Source: Henningerozyma blattae CBS 6284
Lineage: Eukaryota > Ascomycota > Saccharomycetes > Saccharomycetales > Saccharomycetaceae
Reading direction: 5' to 3'
DNA length: 64,000 nt
Assembly: GCF_000315915.1 (NCBI RefSeq)
Contig: NC_020185.1
Coordinates: forward strand, 558,001-622,000
Shown here piece by piece: positions 18,333 through 29,603 of this stretch. The translations under genes and the position numbers were made by a program. A model generated the notes under the pieces. It saw only the letters and a program-made list of their open reading frames with translations, had not been told where the DNA came from and did no database searches. Within the stretch, counting starts at the first letter, position 1; every line of letters starts with the position of its first letter.

Positions 18333-19455
18333 GCAGCAACAATATGCTCCCATCGCTACTGCTCCTCAATCCACGTTATTAACTTCGGCAGAAGAAGATG
18401 ATATCTATCTATTCGCTTCTTTGGTGGAACGTCTTAAGACAAGGCCTCCATCAGAAATTCTAGAAGATACTCAATTACAAGCATTATATAAAAGAGTCAT
18501 CTCTACAAGACCAAGATTAAATTCAGCATTAAATGATACAATAGTAAAGCATAACACTCTACAAAATATGAACGGGAAAATTTCCAATATTATGACCATC
18601 TATGATGATTTACTAGAACGGCAATTGAATGATATTCATTTATATCAACAACAATATACGACCCCTTCAGATCCTTATTCTTATCGTCAATCAAGTACAT
18701 CTTTACAACCAGCTTTTCAAAATCCATCTCAAATACCTGAACAGATACCTCAACAAGCTTCACAAAACGCTCATCAATATGTACCTGAACAGATCGTTCA
18801 GCAAGTTTCACAAAATGCTCCTCAGCAAGCACTACCACAAGCTCATCAATATGTACCTGCGCAACAGGTTCCTTTGCAAACTTTACAACAAGCCCCTCAG
18901 TCTCGCCAATATGTACCTGAACAAATACCTCAGCAAGCTACACAGCAAACTTTGCAGCAGGCCCCTAAACAAGCCTTACATGTTCCTCAACGACCAGCTC
19001 AGCAAGCTCCTCAAGTTACATCTCCCCCAATCTCTCAAATGCAAAATTTAAAACTTGAAGAATCCGAACCTCCTGAAATTGATGGTCCTTCAGAACCTCC
19101 ATATCCAAAGGAAGATGAAGCCCCAGAAATTCTTAAAACGACACTAGTTGAACTTCCAAATGGGGTAGCAAATACTCAAACTCCGTATCCTAGCCAACAA
19201 GAAGAGGTAGCACAAAAGCCAATTATTCCTAAACAACAAGAATTACCTCCTCAACAAATACCAAATGGGCAAACTGCAAATGGGCAAACTGCAAATGGGC
19301 AAACTGCAAATGGACAAAATATTACTTCATTTAATTTCCCAACTGTTCCAGTTAACAAAGTCCAAACTAATTTAGCTGAACCTATTGTTGAGCAACAGCA
19401 ACCTCTCGAACAGCAAGAAATAGAAGCTGAAGAAGAACTTTTATTAGAATTATAA
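17311..19455 (+). CDS. VPS27: ESCRT-0 subunit Vps27
   Basis: Binds PI3P and ubiquitinated cargo on endosomes and recruits ESCRT-I. The 714-residue product has an N-terminal VHS domain (about 1-150) and a FYVE zinc finger from W170 (WMESDACMICSKKF, then NRKHHCRSCGG). Two ubiquitin-interacting motifs follow (FRRAIEESLKE and LKAAIAASLQEAE). A poly-Gln run lies near 18295-18345, then a long Gln/Pro-rich region with repeated QYVPEQ segments. ESCRT-I-binding tetrapeptides PSDP and PTVP are both present, and the C-terminus EEELLLEL fits a clathrin box. Four NGQTA units (19261-19317) form a tandem repeat. It is about 90 residues longer than S. cerevisiae Vps27 because of the low-complexity region. 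VPS27, ATG3 and LRO1 keep the YNR006W-YNR008W order. Confidence 0.97.
18295..18345 (+). repeat. CAA/CAG tract encoding poly-Gln in VPS27
   Basis: About 17 consecutive Gln codons, mostly CAA, downstream of the second UIM. A candidate length-variable site. Confidence 0.9.
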
Positions 19456-19906
19456 TAATTCTTACAGTAACCATTTGATAAATAATGCAATAAACTAAAA
19501 AAAGAACTGTTATTTAATCATAATAATTTTAACGATTTCCTTGGAATAATGAATTCTGCATTAATTTTTTTTTTTTTTTTTTTATTATTTCTAAACTAAT
19601 TAAATAGAAATAACATTAATAATTAGTGTGTTTAAAATATGCAATATAATCTATTTATTTATATATAAGTTATTTTCTAAATGTATGAAATTATGATATC
19701 TATGTATATATTATACGACGTATTCGAGTTAATATATATGTATGAAATGAGAATGTTGATAATTGTTAAAATATTATTTGTATTGTGTGAAAACTACTAA
19801 ATCATTCAGGGAATTTAACTAAAGAATAAAATAAAAAAAGGAACAATATGAGTATATCTGTAATCGTTCATAAGATTATTTTAGTAAATAAGTAATATTC
19901 GATCAT
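19456..19906. other. Convergent VPS27/ATG3 intergenic region
   Basis: AT-rich 3' flanks with a T run of about 20 (19565-19583) and no gene. Confidence 0.5.
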
Positions 19907-20950
19907 TTACCAACCTTCCATCGTATAATCATGCTCGATGCTGGGAGTAACACTAGTAATAAATTTTAAAAATACAATTAGATACTGGTCTACCCTTAAT
20001 GAATCATTAATATCATCTTGTAAATCTTCCCAGCCATCTTCCTTGGAATTCTCTTCAGGTAATGTTGTTGCATGGCTTGGAGTAGTTGTTGTTACATCGG
20101 TAGTAGTCAAGTCAGTAGGTGTTGCTTTGGCATTTTCTTCTTCTTGTTTTCTTCTATTTTGTCTAGCTAACCGTATTCTATCGAATAAAATCTTCATAAC
20201 ATTCGCATGTTTACAAGGGTGGATTGAAACAGATGGAATACTCTTCTTTAAGAAAGGTAATTTTTCAATGGTGGCAGTTTTAGTTCTGTAATCAGGTGAA
20301 ATATCTTCAAACATTTGATCTGGTGTCAATGGTGAACCATCATTATTAAATCCAACAATATACATTTTAGGGGTTCTGTAAGAAGTTGAGTAAGTAATGT
20401 ATAAATCATAATATCTTCTTGATGAGTCTACTGGTACCTCTACTATATCATCTTCTTCTCCATCCTCTAATGCCATGCCTTTCATCATTTCGTCGATATC
20501 CAATGGAGCTGCATTTACAGAATTCGAGTGAAGATTCTTTTCATTGGATTGATCTATTTTAGCGTTGGATTGCGAATCTGTTCCTTCTGGTTTCTTAGAT
20601 ATTGTTTCTTCCAATAACCAGCCATCCTCATCAGACTTGCCATCATTTATTTCACTATCTATAATAATTTCCCTTGTTAATCCATCGGTAGTGTTATTAG
20701 CGCTGTCTGGTGCTCTCTTATTGCAAACAACCTTCCTACTTACTAGGAATTGCCTATCCTTTGGTAGGAAATCTCTAAAGCTGACATCGTTAGTAGCCTT
20801 ATTCCAGTACCATGTTGGAAACATGCTTGTTAAATAATCACCAGCTTTAACAAACTCGTTTGGAGTGATCTGGCCAGTAGTTTGGAAAGTCGATGTATTA
20901 GTAACCGGAGTCCAATATTCTCTCCAACTACTTAATTTAGATCTAATCAT
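19907..20950 (-). CDS. ATG3: Autophagy E2-like enzyme Atg3
   Basis: Conjugates Atg8 to phosphatidylethanolamine. The 347-residue product starts [20 protein letters not shown], has the conserved [19 protein letters not shown] segment and [16 protein letters not shown], and carries the catalytic cysteine in HPCKH (about C246; C234 in S. cerevisiae). The flexible acidic region (about 85-165) contains DGWLLEE, and a second acidic insertion rich in Thr lies near 275-310. The C-terminus ends DYTMEGW, matching the family. It is divergent from LRO1 and convergent with VPS27, as YNR007C is in S. cerevisiae. Confidence 0.97.
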   Translation of the reverse strand: MIRSKLSSWREYWTPVTNTSTFQTTGQITPNEFVKAGDYLTSMFPTWYWNKATNDVSFRDFLPKDRQFLVSRKVVCNKRAPDSANNTTDGLTREIIIDSEINDGKSDEDGWLLEETISKKPEGTDSQSNAKIDQSNEKNLHSNSVNAAPLDIDEMMKGMALEDGEEDDIVEVPVDSSRRYYDLYITYSTSYRTPKMYIVGFNNDGSPLTPDQMFEDISPDYRTKTATIEKLPFLKKSIPSVSIHPCKHANVMKILFDRIRLARQNRRKQEEENAKATPTDLTTTDVTTTTPSHATTLPEENSKEDGWEDLQDDINDSLRVDQYLIVFLKFITSVTPSIEHDYTMEGW

Positions 20951-21763
20951 AGTTGATTATTATAAATGAATGTGAAATGAAAGTATAATTGTAAGTGTAT
21001 ATATTTGTGATATTTTTTAATGATATATGCAAATCAAAATATAGACTAAAACCAAAAAGTAATATTTATCAAAAGCCTAATTCCTTCTAATGCAGATATA
21101 GGTATGTTTCTTTTTGTTGTCTGTGTTATTCTTTAAAAAATAATATAGTTTAAAACACAAGCTAAATTAGTTACACTTTTAGAGTTTATCCGTTTTGATT
21201 GGTTATATATAATAGTTATCGTGTTCTTTAAATTCTTTGGCTCTGATCCTTAAAAAGCTAAACATCACGTTCACAAATTCCTGAATCACTCTGCTAGCGA
21301 ATCTGTGTTACCCGTCACACAAGATATTTTGCATTTTCGGACTGTGAAAATTTCAGTTGTTTTATTTACCTTTTAGATGTTATATTAATTTTTGAAGTAT
21401 TTGATGCCCTTTAATTCTTATATACGAAAATATATATATAAAAACAATATTTCTAACTTAAGAAGTTGATTCAGTTGGATAAAAATTTGACTAGAAATTA
21501 TATTAAGATAACTTAAAGTCTATTATACTCAGGATTTTTGATAAAGGTTCAGAGAAACCAGGTGGCTTCACGTGATTTTAGAAATAAAGAGGGATAATAA
21601 TATTTGGTATTATTATATTCTTCCATATTTTGCAAAAGTCCAATATTTTACATTCACTTTTAGGATATATATATATATTTGATATACGTTTATATACACA
21701 CGTGTACTATTCAATCTTTTTTTTTGGTAATAAAAAAGAGCATTAGCAAGTAAATATTATACT
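20951..21763. other. Divergent ATG3/LRO1 intergenic region
   Basis: 812 bp, AT-rich, holding both promoters. An E-box-like TTCACGTGAT (about 21570) and TATA-like runs (about 21429-21440, 21667-21678) are visible. No further gene seen. Confidence 0.5.
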
Positions 21764-23734
21764 ATGGGTCTAACAAACCGTCGAGGCAGAAGCTCAAGCT
21801 TAAGGAGAGGTAGCATTGAAGAATTTCAAAATGAGGAAAAAGCTAGATCAGAAGATCGTTCAAGGTCCTTAGAGCGATTAGGTGTAGTCCGTAGGGTATC
21901 TCATCATGATAATAGGATGAATGAAGATTTGATTTTAATTCAAGCTGCTAAAAAGAGATGGAGAGACTCAAGACGATTAGTTTTCACATTAGGTACTTTA
22001 CTTGGTATTTTAATAGCGTTTTATTTTGGATCAGATCATGTTAACAATACTGACCTATTCGATAAAATGGTTAATTTTGACGCCCTTAAGGATTACATCG
22101 ATGATTGGAAGGACGTAGTACCTCAAGGGTTCAGTTCCTTCATTTATGAATTACAAGAAAATTATATACCATCTACATCTCCATCAAATAATCTGTCTGA
22201 AAATTTTGCTGTAGGCAAGCAACTGAAGGCTGAATTGAACATAACAGCAAAACATCCAGTTATTATGGTACCGGGAGTTATATCTACTGGTATTGAAAGT
22301 TGGGGTGTTTCCGGAGATGGTGAATGTGATAGCACTCCGCATTTCAGGAAAAGATTGTGGGGCTCATTTTATATGTTAAGAACAATGGTACTAGATAAAT
22401 TATGTTGGTTAAAACATTTGAAACTGGATCCTTTAACTGGATTAGACCCTGAAAACTTCAGAATGCGTGCCTCACAAGGTTTTGAATCAAGCGATTTCTT
22501 TGTCGCAGGCTATTGGATTTGGAATAAAATTATACAAAACTTGGGTGCTATTGGATACGATTCAGACAAGATGACTACAGTAGCTTATGATTGGAGATTG
22601 GCATATTTAGACCTGGAACGTAGAGATAGATATTTTACGAAAGTTAAACATCATATAGAAATGGTTCATGATCTATCAGGTGAGAAAGTTTGTCTGGTTG
22701 GGCATTCAATGGGTGCGCAGATTGTATTTTATTTCTTAAAATGGGTAGAAGCTGAAGGTCCATTATACGGTAACGGTGGTAAAGGATGGGTTGATAAGCA
22801 TATCTCTTCGTTTATTAGTATTGCTGGCACTTTATTAGGAGCTCCAAAAGCAATGCCTGCATTAATAAGTGGTGAAATGAAAGATACCATTCAATTGAAT
22901 GCCCTGGCCATGTATGGGCTAGAAAAATTTTTTAGCCGTAGAGAAAGATTAGATATGTTACAAACTTGGGGTGGTATTCCTTCAATGCTACCAAAAGGTG
23001 GTAATTTGATCTGGGGTAATAAGACATTTTCAAGTGAAGATTCATTGAAATATGAAGAATCTTCACCTAAAGATACGTATGGTAACTTTATAAGGTTTGC
23101 CAAACTAAATGCTGAACATTATAGAGATAATATGACAATGGAGGAATCTATAGGGATGCTATTAGATTTATCTCCTTCATGGTTACAATCACGTATCGAA
23201 GATCAATATAGTTTTGGCTATGCGAAAACTGAAGCCGAATTGCAGAGGAATGAGGTTCACCATAGTCATTGGACTAATCCTTTAGAAGTCCCATTACCTA
23301 ATGCTCCAAATATGAATATCTATTGTATTTACGGTATTAATAATCCAACGGAAAGGGCATATGTCTATAAGGAAGAAAAGGCAAATTCCAGCTTAAAAGT
23401 ATCTATTGATTATGAATCAGATACATCAGTGTTTTTAACAGAAGGCGATGGCACTGTTCCTTTAATTTCTCAAAGTATGTGCCACAAATGGGCAGAAGGA
23501 GTTTCACCATATAATCCAGGAGGCACCAATGTAACAATAGTAGAAATTAAGCATCAACCAGAAAGATTTGATATTAGAGGTGGTGCTAAGAGTGCAGAAC
23601 ATGTAGATATTCTAGGTAGTGCAGAATTAAATGAATATCTGTTAAAGATTGCTAGTGGTTTCGGTGACACCATTGAGCCTAAAATTTTTTCTGATATTGA
23701 AAATTGGGTTAAAAATATTGATTTTCCATTATAA
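21764..23734 (+). CDS. LRO1: Phospholipid:diacylglycerol acyltransferase Lro1
   Basis: Makes triacylglycerol by transferring an acyl chain from phospholipid to diacylglycerol in the ER and nuclear membrane. The 656-residue product has a basic, Ser/Arg-rich N-terminus, one transmembrane helix (about 72-89), then an LCAT-type alpha/beta hydrolase. Visible motifs are HPVIMVPGVISTGIESW, the DWRLAYLDLE segment, the nucleophile in GHSMGAQ (about S315) and EGDGTVPL with the acid residue region, then the HVDILG histidine. Length and motifs agree with S. cerevisiae Lro1 (661 residues). Confidence 0.97.
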   Translation: MGLTNRRGRSSSLRRGSIEEFQNEEKARSEDRSRSLERLGVVRRVSHHDNRMNEDLILIQAAKKRWRDSRRLVFTLGTLLGILIAFYFGSDHVNNTDLFDKMVNFDALKDYIDDWKDVVPQGFSSFIYELQENYIPSTSPSNNLSENFAVGKQLKAELNITAKHPVIMVPGVISTGIESWGVSGDGECDSTPHFRKRLWGSFYMLRTMVLDKLCWLKHLKLDPLTGLDPENFRMRASQGFESSDFFVAGYWIWNKIIQNLGAIGYDSDKMTTVAYDWRLAYLDLERRDRYFTKVKHHIEMVHDLSGEKVCLVGHSMGAQIVFYFLKWVEAEGPLYGNGGKGWVDKHISSFISIAGTLLGAPKAMPALISGEMKDTIQLNALAMYGLEKFFSRRERLDMLQTWGGIPSMLPKGGNLIWGNKTFSSEDSLKYEESSPKDTYGNFIRFAKLNAEHYRDNMTMEESIGMLLDLSPSWLQSRIEDQYSFGYAKTEAELQRNEVHHSHWTNPLEVPLPNAPNMNIYCIYGINNPTERAYVYKEEKANSSLKVSIDYESDTSVFLTEGDGTVPLISQSMCHKWAEGVSPYNPGGTNVTIVEIKHQPERFDIRGGAKSAEHVDILGSAELNEYLLKIASGFGDTIEPKIFSDIENWVKNIDFPL

Positions 23735-24028
23735 CAGAAATAGCCTTATCTTTTAATATACTTTTAATTGATTTATTAAATCAATAAATTTAGCATATGT
23801 TCTATGCGTTCTTTTGTATGAACTATCTCCGTTACTCTATTAACTTGGAAATAGTTTATAATTTATTATATATTCTACATATATAAATATATATTTTATT
23901 GGCGATAATATATGAAAAAATTGATGTAATTTATTAAAATTGTAAAATTTTTGAAAAATAATTAAAGTTCAATATATAAAATCAGATAAAATAAAAATAA
24001 ATGTTAAGTATTAACTATTAAAAATATG

Positions 24029-27000
24029 TTAGTCTATTTTAAATCTTTTAAATAGTCCAATCCTAAACTGCTTTGGGACTCTAGCTAACCAGTATAGGCC
24101 TATACCCGCAACAAAATTAAATACAATAAAGCATAAGAAAATACCATAATTTCTCCATCTTCTGCTGTATTTTGAACTGACAGATTTCAAAAAATCGTTT
24201 GTTTTTGAAACGTTACAGAAATGGCAAGTATCAGTAGCATCTGTGTCTGTTAAATACCCTGTACCAGCCATGCTAATGTAAGGTTGCATATATTCACCAC
24301 AGGTCATACCACTAGGTGGTGAAAACCTAACTAATTCATAATCTGCACAAGTAACATCGGCATTAGCTAACCCTGTGGATAACAAACCATCAATGAAATA
24401 AGTTAAAGGTGATACACGATACATGAAGATCCAGAAACGAGGGAAAATATCTGGACCGGCCATAACACCACAGAATGCCAATGACATTGTGAACATCAAT
24501 GATCCAAGATTAGCTGCATTTCTGTCATGTTCATTAAAAGAAATAACCAAAATGCTCATTGAGGAAATAAAAACAAAAAAGGCACAGGAGAATAGCCAGA
24601 ATAAAGCACCTCTTTCATGTAATTGATTCGCAACAGATGCGTTATGATATAAACCAACACTATAGTAATAGATGAAGTATGCAATTGTGCCACATAAGAA
24701 ATTCCAAGGTACTTCTACCAAGATTTGGGAAACTATAAAAGTTATCCATGAAAATGTTCTAGAAGGCCTTTCTCTTGCTTCATACAAATCTCTTTGTTGG
24801 ACAAACATTGGTAAATATTGTTGCATTAATGGATTAAATATCACAGTAAACATAAATAATGATAACATTTGATTTTGTAAACCTTGTAAGGATAAATCTG
24901 CCTTAAAAAATGTGAAACCAATAAATAGCATATTATAGATTGTTAGGAAAAATTTTGACCATAGATATGTAGGAGACCTCCAATATTGGTCAAATAATCT
25001 TAAAACCACATATTTTATTTGGAATAATAGCGGAGTGGCATATTCATTATGTTCTTCAGAGCCAACAGGTTTTTCAATACCTGCAAATTCTTCTTCTAAG
25101 CGGTTTAATTCTTCTTGTACATCTCTGTATTCTTGAGAATTTCTCCAAACTTCATAATAATCTTGATTTGCAATAGAACCAGGAGCTGCACCAACTACAT
25201 CCAACATCCATTCTGCTGGGTTTGCTTCTTTTGGGCATTTATCTGCACCATTAGCTTCGAAATAATCAATCATAGTTTGGCATCTTTTACCTAAATCACC
25301 AAAATATACTGTTTTACCACCTTTCTGTAAAAATAATAACCGGTCAAATTCTTGCATTAAAATAGCGGAAGGTTGATGAATTGTAAATAAAATAGCTTGG
25401 CCATGATTTGCTAGCTTTCTCATTAATTTACAAATGGACCATGCCGTTTGTGAATCTAAACCTGAGGTTGGTTCATCTAAAAATAATAATAATTTTGGCT
25501 TGGCTGCTAATTCAACACCAATAGTTAAACGTTTTCTTTGTTCCACATTTAACCCTTCACCAGGAACACCAACAATAGCTTCAGCATACTTTTCCATCTC
25601 TAAGATTTTGATTACTTCTTCTACGTATAGTTCTTTTTCTTTCCTTGATACAGAATATGGTTGACGTAAATACGCAGAAAATCTTAAAGACTCTCTAACA
25701 GTTGAAGTCTTTAAATGTAAATCTTGTTGTTGACAATACCCAATAGATCTTGGGAATGATTCATCACGTAATTTACCATCCACAAACATGTCACCAGTGA
25801 CAATACCCATAGTAGTTCTTTCTGCAAGGCAATCTAACAAAGTAGTTTTACCAGCACCAGAAGCACCCATTAAAGCAGTCAAAGTGCCAGGTTTAACCCA
25901 GCCATCAACATTACTTAAGATTCTCCTATTTTCACCCTTTATATTAATATCATAGCATAAATTTTTCCAATGGAAAATGGATTCTGATTTTGAAATGACA
26001 GCATTATTTTCAATATCTTTTTCTGATGAATTAGACGAGGAATTTGTGGTAGGTTGAACTTCTAAAGTTAGATTTGTACCTTTTAATTGTTGTTTTTCTG
26101 TTAATGTATTCCCACTTATACTATCAGTTATATTATTTATGGATGAATTTTTAACGTCCAAGGAGCTGTCATTACCATTACCCTTTTCTAAATCTGAATC
26201 CATTGCCAGACTTGATGAATCTTGAATTTGACCTTCCTTATGCATTTTTTTCAACACATCGTGAGGGAATATTAGCATTTCACCCTTTTGTTTTGCACCT
26301 TCATTAATTTCACAGAATAGTAAATATACACCCAAGAAAAATATCACGTAAGCTAAACCAATACCAAACCCTCTCCATTTATGTTTATTATAATAATCAT
26401 AACTTTCTCTTAAATAATCATCACCAAGGACATAATTTTGACCAGGTACGGAACCAACGACTGAACAAACCCTTTGATCAGGTAATATATTTTCATAACC
26501 AGGGCCTGTCGGGATATATGTAGCACATTCAAATTTTGTATTATGAAATTCATTAACCATTAAAGATTCAAACATATAAGCTAAAGGGTTAATATACCAG
26601 ATCCATTTAGACCAACCTAAAAGTTTTGTCTTGGGAATAGCAAACCCAACGTACATGGATAATGCCAATAATAAGATTGATGCTGGAACCATTGCCTCAC
26701 TTAAACTTTTTGTCATAGAACCTACAGTTCTAAAAAGATGTGACATAGCTAATACGGAAGTGAAATTAATTAGTAGGTAAAAAAAGAAATTCCCACCATT
26801 TCTTTTAAAATTGACCATAAAATAATAAATAATATTAAAGCAAATACATGTGATAATCTTTGGAGGTAATTCTGATAGGATTGATGCCAAAGCATCTGCG
26901 CTTGGATGGTATAAGGAATATGTTCTATGTTTTTCAGTAATTTCTCTTGCTTCATAAATGGCAAAAATTTCTAATAACGATGAAAATGCATTAAATAAGA

Positions 27001-28894
27001 CTGCAAAGAACATGGCAGCACCACGATAATAAAAACTTTGTGTAGTGGATGGTGGTTTCAAAACGTTATAAAACATAGAACCAAAGATTAATGACATGGC
27101 TGTATTACCACAAACTTGGAATAAAGTGATGGAAGAACTATTTTTCATTCTCCAGAAATTTCTAAGCAATAGATATTTGACTTGCATAAAATAACTTACA
27201 GTGTAAGGTGAAGCAGGTCTTGCCTTTTTTGATTGTTTGGCTATATGAGCTTCACGGATCTTTTCTATTTGTTCATTTTCATTTGCCTTTTGTCTCACTT
27301 TATACTCTTCTATATCTTCAATTAAATGCTTATATTCTTTTGAATTTTCCCAATATTCATTCATTTCCTTTGGGGTTTGTGGAACAAATTTTTTGGCCTT
27401 AATGAAATTTCTATTAATGATTCTTTCACTTGGATTTGTAATACCTGTGATAAAATCAGCTACAGTTTGTCTTTGAATACAATAATACCCCATTTTTTCA
27501 AAATATTTTTTAGCATTAGTGGTAGTACCAAAATAAATTTGATAGCCTTCATAAAGAACACAAACTTTATCGAATAAATCATAAGCATCTTTAGAACATT
27601 GATAAATGGATACTGCAGCTGAAACGTTGGTAATGGAAGCCTGTGTCTTTAAAGCTTTAACGAATTCTAAAGCAGTAGCTGCATCTAAACCTCTTGTTGC
27701 ATTATCCCAACATTGGAATTTCGAACCACAGATGAAAACTTCTGCAATGGAAACACGTTTTCTTTCACCACCAGAAACACCTCTTACTAAATCATTCCCG
27801 ACTTTTGTATTTCTAGTATGAGATAGCCCATAAGTGGCCATTGCAACTTGAGTAATATGATCTGCAAATTGTTCTCTCGAAACATTATGAAATCTATTCT
27901 GAGGAGTCTTTAATCTTGCTACTGTTAACAAAGTTTGATAAACAGTCAAGTGAGGTAAATGAATATCATTTTCTGCATTATAAACAACATCACCTCGGTA
28001 ATTTTTTTTAATCTTCTTTTGTGAAATACCATTATATGTAATCTCTGAATCTTGTGAAATTTTGAACCCATGAGTATTACCGGTTAATGATTTTAATAAT
28101 GTCGTACAACCTGAACCAGGTCTGCCTAAAACAACCAATAACTCACCAGATTCGACCAACCCATCCATCTTATGTAAAATGGTGACACCTTTAAATTTCT
28201 TTGCTTGTGATCTTCTCTTGGAATTGAGATGGTTAAAAAATAATCTTGCATATTTATACGGAGCATTGAATACTGTAGTTTGATAAGTAATATCATTTGT
28301 ATCGGAACCCATAGCACAAAGATCCGTCCAACAACAGCCCAACTCATAGGGTTTATAATATGATTGATCATTATTTATCAAATTGACCATATTTTGGATC
28401 CATTTTTTCGATTTAAACTGTGGATTAGAAGGATCTATATAAGGGTTATACAGTGTGGACACTTCAGTACCATTGCTCGTTTGTTGTTCTAATTTATTAT
28501 TATCTAAAATTGGATTGATACCATTGGTATAAACTCTAAAAATGGAAGCACTTGTAGTAGCAGTTGACACTGTATCTAAATTATTAATGCTAGTATCACT
28601 GGATGTGGGTGAAGTTAATGTAGTGGTATTATTATTAAAACTTTCTTTAGAATTCATTGACAAATTATTAAAGTACATTGCCAAGTTGTGAATATTTTTT
28701 TGAATATTCTCATCAAACCCATTATACCTATTCAAACTGGATTCACATCCTGACATGCCATTGTTCGAAGAAGCTGTTTCAGTAGCAGATTCATTCGCAT
28801 CAGAAATCTGCTGTGAGACTGTTTCGGAAATAGGTTCCGACGGGTTCATTGAAACGACAGATCTATTTGTTATACTATTAGAATTTAATGACAT
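24029..28894 (-). CDS. PDR5: PDR5/PDR15-type multidrug ABC transporter
   Basis: A plasma-membrane drug efflux pump of the fungal PDR (ABCG) family with NBD-TMD-NBD-TMD order and 1,621 residues, about 110 more than Pdr5, mostly in the Ser/Asn-rich N-terminus. NBD1 has the family's degenerate Walker A GRPGSGCTT (C263 replaces Lys) and the signature VSGGERKR; NBD2 has canonical GASGAGKTT (K1016) but the degenerate signature LNVEQRKR. These asymmetries are normal for Pdr5. Highly conserved pieces include CWDNATRGLD, HRTYSLYHPSADA, YFIYYYSVG and TDTCHFC near the C-terminus. The MRP20-then-PDR order matches YDR405W-YDR406W (PDR15), and nearby RPB2 matches the PDR5 locus, so it descends from the PDR5/PDR15 ancestor. 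Two PDREs lie upstream. Confidence 0.95.
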   Translation of the reverse strand: MSLNSNSITNRSVVSMNPSEPISETVSQQISDANESATETASSNNGMSGCESSLNRYNGFDENIQKNIHNLAMYFNNLSMNSKESFNNNTTTLTSPTSSDTSINNLDTVSTATTSASIFRVYTNGINPILDNNKLEQQTSNGTEVSTLYNPYIDPSNPQFKSKKWIQNMVNLINNDQSYYKPYELGCCWTDLCAMGSDTNDITYQTTVFNAPYKYARLFFNHLNSKRRSQAKKFKGVTILHKMDGLVESGELLVVLGRPGSGCTTLLKSLTGNTHGFKISQDSEITYNGISQKKIKKNYRGDVVYNAENDIHLPHLTVYQTLLTVARLKTPQNRFHNVSREQFADHITQVAMATYGLSHTRNTKVGNDLVRGVSGGERKRVSIAEVFICGSKFQCWDNATRGLDAATALEFVKALKTQASITNVSAAVSIYQCSKDAYDLFDKVCVLYEGYQIYFGTTTNAKKYFEKMGYYCIQRQTVADFITGITNPSERIINRNFIKAKKFVPQTPKEMNEYWENSKEYKHLIEDIEEYKVRQKANENEQIEKIREAHIAKQSKKARPASPYTVSYFMQVKYLLLRNFWRMKNSSSITLFQVCGNTAMSLIFGSMFYNVLKPPSTTQSFYYRGAAMFFAVLFNAFSSLLEIFAIYEAREITEKHRTYSLYHPSADALASILSELPPKIITCICFNIIYYFMVNFKRNGGNFFFYLLINFTSVLAMSHLFRTVGSMTKSLSEAMVPASILLLALSMYVGFAIPKTKLLGWSKWIWYINPLAYMFESLMVNEFHNTKFECATYIPTGPGYENILPDQRVCSVVGSVPGQNYVLGDDYLRESYDYYNKHKWRGFGIGLAYVIFFLGVYLLFCEINEGAKQKGEMLIFPHDVLKKMHKEGQIQDSSSLAMDSDLEKGNGNDSSLDVKNSSINNITDSISGNTLTEKQQLKGTNLTLEVQPTTNSSSNSSEKDIENNAVISKSESIFHWKNLCYDINIKGENRRILSNVDGWVKPGTLTALMGASGAGKTTLLDCLAERTTMGIVTGDMFVDGKLRDESFPRSIGYCQQQDLHLKTSTVRESLRFSAYLRQPYSVSRKEKELYVEEVIKILEMEKYAEAIVGVPGEGLNVEQRKRLTIGVELAAKPKLLLFLDEPTSGLDSQTAWSICKLMRKLANHGQAILFTIHQPSAILMQEFDRLLFLQKGGKTVYFGDLGKRCQTMIDYFEANGADKCPKEANPAEWMLDVVGAAPGSIANQDYYEVWRNSQEYRDVQEELNRLEEEFAGIEKPVGSEEHNEYATPLLFQIKYVVLRLFDQYWRSPTYLWSKFFLTIYNMLFIGFTFFKADLSLQGLQNQMLSLFMFTVIFNPLMQQYLPMFVQQRDLYEARERPSRTFSWITFIVSQILVEVPWNFLCGTIAYFIYYYSVGLYHNASVANQLHERGALFWLFSCAFFVFISSMSILVISFNEHDRNAANLGSLMFTMSLAFCGVMAGPDIFPRFWIFMYRVSPLTYFIDGLLSTGLANADVTCADYELVRFSPPSGMTCGEYMQPYISMAGTGYLTDTDATDTCHFCNVSKTNDFLKSVSSKYSRRWRNYGIFLCFIVFNFVAGIGLYWLARVPKQFRIGLFKRFKID

Positions 28895-29240
28895 TGTATC
28901 AAAATAAAATAAATTCTCTAATCTGTACGTATGTAAAAAGTTTCGTATGTGTAAGTATATTTGTGTTTGTAGATTTTATTTACTATAGACAAGTATCAAG
29001 AATCCTTTCAAGAATTGAATAAAAATAAAAAATAAACGTTTAGTAAAATTTCTTTTCAAGCATCACATCCAATGTCATATATATATACTATTTAGTTCGA
29101 ACATTTCATTGTCCCATATTGCTAATTAACATATTTTCCGTTCATATATTATCTAACCATTTTCTCATTGTTATTCTGAGTGGGTGCTAATACTACTATA
29201 ACTTTAATAAAAATTAGGGGTTTCCCAGCAAGAATTTCCT

Positions 29241-29248
29241 TCCGCGGA
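29241..29248. promoter_or_regulatory. Pleiotropic drug response element (PDRE) 1
   Basis: A perfect TCCGCGGA inside the palindrome TTCCGCGGAA, 347 bp upstream of the PDR-type ATG. It is the Pdr1/Pdr3 zinc-cluster binding site. Confidence 0.85.
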
Positions 29249-29595
29249 ACATTGGCACGGCAATCATTTCTCCGACAAGAATGGCATCTGTCACATTCCG
29301 GGCATCCCATGGATCCCTCCGAGTCTGTCTGAGAGTCATTATTACTATTACCACATATAGTATCCCAGTTTTCTGTTCTTGGTGGATCTGTCATTCCTGA
29401 TTGCGGGGTTGTGCGGCTATGCGGCTATGCGTTAAGTCCTAATTAGTGTTTCCTATTTGGGTGATGGGAGTGGGGATCTCCTGCCTGATTGGGACCAGCC
29501 CATTTCTCTTTACAGCAATATTCGGGAATGGATTTCGGGGGAAAACGGAAATAAAAGATGAAATAAAAAAATAAATAGAAATTAAAAACGGTCGT

Positions 29596-29603
29596 TCCGC
29601 GGA
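29596..29603. promoter_or_regulatory. Pleiotropic drug response element (PDRE) 2
   Basis: A second perfect TCCGCGGA, within the longer palindrome CGTTCCGCGGAACG, 702 bp upstream of the same ATG. Two sites on one promoter support Pdr1/Pdr3 control. Confidence 0.85.

Noticed and set aside
28100..28124. Cys in place of Lys in Walker A of the first nucleotide-binding domain
   Set aside because: This asymmetry is normal for Pdr5-type transporters, not a mutation.
29149..29394. 81-codon minus-strand frame with a Cys-rich stretch (CPECDRCHSC)
   Set aside because: Overlaps a PDRE in the PDR promoter, lacks a recognisable zinc-finger spacing and shows no synteny partner; possible but unsupported.
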